Assembly: GCA_947490035.1 (NCBI GenBank)
Contig: CANLGS010000169.1
Location: forward strand, 1 to 7,645
DNA length: 7,645 nucleotides
Direction: 5' to 3'
DNA from: Gemmataceae bacterium
GTDB taxonomy: Bacteria > Planctomycetota > Planctomycetia > Gemmatales > Gemmataceae
The position numbers were made by a program, and so were the translations under genes. This document shows, piece after piece, positions 5,187 through 7,645 of this stretch. The stretch's first letter is position 1. Each line of letters starts with the position of its first letter. The notes beneath the pieces were generated by a model. That model saw only the letters and a list, made by a program, of their open reading frames with translations, searched no databases and was not told the origin of the DNA.

Positions 5187-6728
5187 TCAGTACGCCCGCG
5201 CGAAGATCACGCGGCGCTTCGACTCCTTGCCGGTGAAGATGCACGTCCCGGCCTCCTGCGGGCCGTCGAACGGCAAGCACCGGATCGTCGCCGCGTACTC
5301 CTTCTGCACGCGGTCCTCGGTTTCCTTCGTGCCGTCCCAGTGCGCGAAGACGAACTTCAGCGGCTCCGCGCCCGCTTCCTTCGCTTCCTCGCGCTCGGGG
5401 AACAGCACCTTGAACTCGTCGAGCGTGTTCGCGGTCACGATGCGCGCGTCGCGGAACGCCTTCGCGCGGTCGAAGAGCGCCTGTTGGATGTCGCGGAGCA
5501 ACTTCGCGACGTGATCCGCGGCGCCGGCGAGCGGCACGCCGAACTGCTTCCCGTCCTTGCCCGGCACGTCACGACGCGCGACCACGCACGCCGACTTCTC
5601 GATGTCCTTCGGCCCGATCTCGACGCGAACCGGCACGCCGCGCACTTCGTACTCGGTGAACTTCGATCCGGGCGACTTGTCGGTCGCGTCCACCTTCGCG
5701 CTGATCGGCTCGTACCCGAAGAAGTCGTCGCGGGGTAGCGCGCGCAGTTCGGCCGCGAGTTTCTCCGCCGCCGCGATGGACGGCGCGCGCTCCGCTTCGG
5801 TCTTCCCCAGCGGCACGATCACGACGTGCAAGGGCGCGAGCCGCGGCGGAACGACCAGCCCGTTGTCGTCGGAGTGCGTCATGATGAGGCCGCCGATCAA
5901 CCGCGTACTCACGCCCCAGCTCGTCGCCCACGCGAACTCTTCCTTGTTCTCCTTGTCCTTGAATTTGACATCGAACGCCTTCGCGAAGTTCTGCCCCAGG
6001 AAGTGCGACGTGCCGGCTTGAAGCGCCTTGCCGTCCTGCATCATGGCTTCGATGCACAGGGTGTAGATTGCACCGGGGAACTTCTGGCCGTCGGTCTTCG
6101 GCCCGACCAGCACGGGCATCGCCATCCACTCCTCGGCGAACTTCTGGTACACGCGAACCATCTGAAGCGTTTCCGCTTCGGCTTCCTGTGCGGTCGCGTG
6201 CGCCGTGTGGCCCTCCTGCCACAGGAACTCCGCGGTGCGCAGGAACAATCGCGTGCGCATCTCCCACCGCACCACGTTGCACCACTGATTAATCAGCAAC
6301 GGCAGGTCGCGGTAGCTCTGAATCCAGTCCTTGTAGGTGCGCCAGATGATCGTCTCGGAGGTGGGCCGGACGATGAGCGGCTCTTCGAGTTCGGCCGTGG
6401 GATCGACGCGCAGCGGCTTGCCCGGTTCGGCCTTCAGCCGGTAGTGGGTGACGACGGCACATTCCTTCGCGAACCCTTCGGCCATCTCCTCTTCCTTCGC
6501 GAGGAAGCTCATGGGGATGAAGAGAGGGAAGTACGCGTTGACGTGGCCGGTATCTTTGAAGAGTTTGTCGAGGGCGCGTTGCATCTTCTCCCACAGCGCG
6601 TACCCGGTCGGCTTGATGACCATGCACCCCTTGACGCCGGCGGCGTTCTGGGCAAGTCCGGCCGCTTTGACGATGTCCAGGTACCACTCGGAGTAGTTCT
6701 TCGCGCGGGTCGTGATCGCGTCGGCCAT
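5187..6728 (-). CDS. proS: Prolyl-tRNA synthetase, archaeal/eukaryote-type (class II, no INS editing domain)
   Basis: The enzyme joins proline to tRNA(Pro) with ATP in the cytoplasm. The 513-residue product has the class II catalytic core. [20 protein letters not shown] opens it; [13 protein letters not shown] leads to motif 1; RPTSET (121-126) and [14 protein letters not shown] (164-177) form the motif 2 region. [16 protein letters not shown] (239-254) and [11 protein letters not shown]...HSDDNG (270-290) form the motif 3 region. An anticodon-binding domain follows from about residue 298 ([16 protein letters not shown]). The C-terminal extension ends in RRVIFARAY; the terminal tyrosine is typical of this type. 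Bacterial-type proS would be longer with an INS domain between motifs 2 and 3, which is absent. ATG 6728 is preferred to a TTG six codons upstream because it has AAGGA about nine bases before it and opens with the family's usual N-terminus. A TATAAT box lies about 80 bases upstream. The Rpn-like remnant follows 16 bases downstream. Confidence 0.96.
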   Translation of the reverse strand: MADAITTRAKNYSEWYLDIVKAAGLAQNAAGVKGCMVIKPTGYALWEKMQRALDKLFKDTGHVNAYFPLFIPMSFLAKEEEMAEGFAKECAVVTHYRLKAEPGKPLRVDPTAELEEPLIVRPTSETIIWRTYKDWIQSYRDLPLLINQWCNVVRWEMRTRLFLRTAEFLWQEGHTAHATAQEAEAETLQMVRVYQKFAEEWMAMPVLVGPKTDGQKFPGAIYTLCIEAMMQDGKALQAGTSHFLGQNFAKAFDVKFKDKENKEEFAWATSWGVSTRLIGGLIMTHSDDNGLVVPPRLAPLHVVIVPLGKTEAERAPSIAAAEKLAAELRALPRDDFFGYEPISAKVDATDKSPGSKFTEYEVRGVPVRVEIGPKDIEKSACVVARRDVPGKDGKQFGVPLAGAADHVAKLLRDIQQALFDRAKAFRDARIVTANTLDEFKVLFPEREEAKEAGAEPLKFVFAHWDGTKETEDRVQKEYAATIRCLPFDGPQEAGTCIFTGKESKRRVIFARAY

Positions 6729-6767
6729 TGAGCGTGTTCCTTGCAAATGGAAGCGAATGGCAAGAAA

Positions 6768-6792
6768 CAGGGGGCTGACGCCCCCCGCTCGC
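6768..6792 (-). repeat. Second copy of the palindromic repeat, in the proS leader
   Basis: Read on the minus strand this is GCGAGCGGGGGGCGTCAGCC followed by CCCTG. It matches the gatB copy (bases 476-500) at 20 of 25 positions. The stem GGGGGC / GCCCCC (6780-6785 with 6770-6775) closes on a GTCA loop. The A-T pair of the gatB copy is G-C here, a compensatory change. It lies 40-65 bases before the proS start and probably within the proS mRNA leader. Confidence 0.6.
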
Positions 6793-6805
6793 CTCGGTAG
6801 CCACG

Positions 6806-6811
6806 ATTATA
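6806..6811 (-). promoter_or_regulatory. Candidate -10 box for proS
   Basis: On the minus strand the hexamer is TATAAT, identical to the sigma-70 consensus and rare in such GC-rich DNA. It lies about 78 bases before the proS start. No good -35 hexamer is visible 16-18 bases upstream, where the hairpin at 6823-6856 lies instead, so the call rests on one box and position. Confidence 0.4.
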
Positions 6812-6822
6812 GATAGGGACAG

Positions 6823-6856
6823 CGCCGCGACCGAAAGGTGATCAGTGGTCGCGGCG
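6823..6856 (-). terminator. Hairpin downstream of the 101-residue gene
   Basis: CGCCGCGACC (6823-6832) pairs perfectly with GGTCGCGGCG (6847-6856) around a 14-nt loop. It starts 15 bases after the stop of the gene ending at 6871. No T-run follows on the minus strand, but the AT-richer stretch CTATCTATAATC does. It is a likely transcription end or RNA-stabilising element ahead of the proS promoter. Confidence 0.5.
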
Positions 6857-6870
6857 GAAGACGAGCAGGG

Positions 6871-7176
6871 TCACGGAGCCTTGCACTTGATCCGCGCGTC
6901 TGAACCAGTGTCGGTGACGGCGCCGGATGGGTCGATCGCCACCGCGACCGCCACAACGGTGAAGAAATGTTTGGGGAGCACAGCGACCGCGAGCTGCCAA
7001 TACCCGCCGCTGAACGTGGCGGGCTGGGGCGGAGACTTGCTACCATCAGCCTCATCAACGAGGACGTACCAGACGTTTAACGCCCCTCTATAGCCGGAGA
7101 CGACCGTCGCTTGGAGCAGGGCGGGCAAAGGATCGCCGTTGTCGGCAGGAGTGGTAATTGTCACGGCCAGAGGCAT
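6871..7176 (-). CDS. Small protein of unknown function, paralogue A of a tandem pair
   Basis: I do not recognise the family. The 101-residue product starts MPLAVTITTPADNGDPLPAL and has a middle RGALNVWYVLVDEADGS block, then GGYWQLAV, KHFFTVVAVAVAI and a C-terminal IKCKAP. The alternating hydrophobic pattern suggests a small beta-sandwich or Ig-like fold; there is no signal peptide and no clear transmembrane helix. It is a paralogue of the next gene upstream (7274-7504): shared features in order are RG-(x)-L-x-V, DEAD-x-S, P-x-PA, GYW, KH-xx-TVVA-x-A and C-K-x-P at the end. The ATG at 7176 is chosen because GGAG lies eight bases before it; the frame is open further upstream to 7317, but that part overlaps hairpins and has unlikely composition. 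The two genes are 97 bases apart and probably co-transcribed. Confidence 0.7.
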   Translation of the reverse strand: MPLAVTITTPADNGDPLPALLQATVVSGYRGALNVWYVLVDEADGSKSPPQPATFSGGYWQLAVAVLPKHFFTVVAVAVAIDPSGAVTDTGSDARIKCKAP

Positions 7177-7209
7177 GTGGAACTCCAAGAAGAGTGGCGA
7201 CGAATCACT

Positions 7210-7261
7210 GCCCCGACAATGCGGGGCGGCCCGGTCTCGCGGCCAAACTCGGCGGACCGGG
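7210..7261 (-). other. Two adjacent hairpins between the paired small genes
   Basis: GCCCCG (7210-7215) pairs with CGGGGC (7222-7227) over a 6-nt loop, and CCCGGTC (7230-7236) pairs with GACCGGG (7255-7261) over an 18-nt loop. They fill most of the 97 bases between the stop of one paralogue (7274) and the start of the other (7176). They could attenuate or process the transcript. GC-rich DNA forms short stems by chance, so support is limited. Confidence 0.35.
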
Positions 7262-7273
7262 ACAACCAATCGT

Positions 7274-7483
7274 TTACGGGTACTTGCAACCCGTCCGGGC
7301 ACCCACTCCGAACTCAACGCCCCCCGCGCTGATAAGAAGAGCGAACGCCACGACGGTGTAAACGTGCTTGGAGGTCACGTAATCGGTAATGTCCGCGACC
7401 CAGTAACCGGCAGTCTCGTCGTAGCTCGCAGGAATCGGGTCCGACGTGCTATTGTCCGCTTCGTCTTGAAGGGTGAAGCTCAC
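7274..7483 (-). CDS. Small protein of unknown function, paralogue B, start uncertain
   Basis: From GTG 7483 the product has 69 residues: SFTLQDEADNSTSDPIPA, then AGYWVADITDY, KHVYTVVAFALLI and a C-terminal TGCKYP. It is clearly related to the 101-residue product ending at 6871 but lacks that protein's first 30 or so residues. GTG 7483 is proposed because AGAGGG lies six bases before it; a TTG at 7504 in the same frame is the alternative and would add FIRGLTV. Homology to paralogue A begins at RG, just before the GTG, so the gene may be a 5'-truncated copy that gained a new start. A TAG stop lies in frame just upstream of the TTG (7520-7522), which excludes a longer form. A hairpin (7488-7521) covers the proposed Shine-Dalgarno sequence. 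Real coding is supported by the conserved paralogous residues. Confidence 0.6.
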   Translation of the reverse strand: MSFTLQDEADNSTSDPIPASYDETAGYWVADITDYVTSKHVYTVVAFALLISAGGVEFGVGARTGCKYP

Positions 7484-7487
7484 GGTC

Positions 7488-7521
7488 AGCCCTCTTATAA
7501 ACAACGATCCGCGAGAGGGCT
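7488..7521 (-). promoter_or_regulatory. Hairpin over the translation start region of paralogue B
   Basis: AGCCCTCT (7488-7495) is the exact reverse complement of AGAGGGCT (7514-7521), with an 18-nt AT-richer loop between. On the minus-strand mRNA the 3' arm contains AGAGGG, the proposed Shine-Dalgarno sequence for GTG 7483, and the 5' arm overlaps the stop codon of the upstream gene. Closing the hairpin would hide the ribosome site, and ribosomes ending the upstream gene would open it. This translational coupling is inferred. Confidence 0.45.
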
Positions 7522-7645
7522 AGAATCCAGGCGATTCGCGATACCTGCGCTCCAAGTCGGCCATGAGTATTGGCCGTTGCTTCTTGGATCGTGCCTTCCT
7601 CATGATCTTGCGTCGTTTCATTGCCTCTTGCTGGGATTGGGGCAC
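7520..7645 (-). CDS. C-terminal end of a small basic protein, 5' end at or beyond the window edge
   Basis: The minus-strand frame is open from the window edge to TAG 7520-7522 and shows 41 residues. They include EAMKRRKIMRKARSKKQRP and then ILMADLERRYRESPGF. The part is very rich in Lys and Arg, which fits a nucleic-acid-binding tail, but no family is recognised. A GTG stands exactly at the edge (7643-7645), so the gene might begin there or further out. It is followed by paralogue B with its start region folded into the hairpin that overlaps this stop. Coding is supported only by the open frame and plausible composition. Confidence 0.4.
   Translation of the reverse strand: MPQSQQEAMKRRKIMRKARSKKQRPILMADLERRYRESPGF

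Noticed and set aside
4384..5514. 376-residue + strand frame crossing the hydrolase, the Rpn remnant and proS
   Set aside because: It spans three minus-strand frames with recognised features and shows no domain of its own.
5826..6731. Long + strand open frame opposite proS
   Set aside because: The minus strand frame carries all prolyl-tRNA synthetase motifs; the + strand translation has low-complexity Arg/Leu/Val composition.
6871..7317. Longer 148-residue form of paralogue A
   Set aside because: The added N-terminal part is Arg-rich, covers intergenic hairpins and is not matched in paralogue B. A good Shine-Dalgarno sequence stands before ATG 7176.
1..7645. tRNA, rRNA or known riboswitch genes
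   Set aside because: No cloverleaf with a CCA end or TTCGA arm, no rRNA stretch and no recognisable riboswitch core was seen on reading both strands.

Overview
The window is GC-rich, densely coding bacterial DNA. The mix of genes (GatB, an archaeal/eukaryote-type prolyl-tRNA synthetase, several Sec-exported small enzymes, a gene-fragment of the Rpn-like 'FDTTMKQLL' family and many palindromic intergenic repeats) suggests a planctomycete, most likely of the Gemmata group. That placement is inferred from protein style and repeat style, not from a marker gene.

Left part (1-2013, + strand): the 3' three quarters or more of gatB (tRNA-dependent amidotransferase subunit B), carrying a short palindromic repeat inserted in frame. 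It is followed closely by a two-gene toxin-antitoxin-like module: a 73-residue coiled-coil antitoxin candidate and a PIN-domain toxin gene that is broken by an in-frame TAA. An inverted repeat closes this block against a convergent gene.

Middle (2038-4971): three exported proteins. An FKBP-type peptidyl-prolyl isomerase (- strand) is divergent from an unrecognised secreted, propeller-like 344-residue protein (+ strand), which converges on a secreted alpha/beta hydrolase (- strand). The two intergenic spaces around the 344-residue gene each hold a long imperfect hairpin (arms of about 31 and 38 bp, loops of 50 and 49 nt).

Right part (5003-7645, all - strand): an Rpn-like gene remnant that ends in a 9-bp tandem repeat, proS, then two short paralogous genes of unknown function and the C-terminal end of a further small basic protein. 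A second copy of the repeat found inside gatB lies in the probable 5' leader of proS. The two copies differ by a compensatory base-pair change.

How the genes relate: gatB and proS both serve aminoacyl-tRNA supply but are far apart and on opposite strands, so no joint operon is implied. FKBP, the 344-residue protein and the hydrolase are all exported but separately transcribed. No single new pathway is evident. The most unusual content is the repeat biology (an in-frame palindromic insertion in a translation gene, long hairpins, repeat-truncated gene) and the pair of short paralogues with a hairpin over the start region of one of them.
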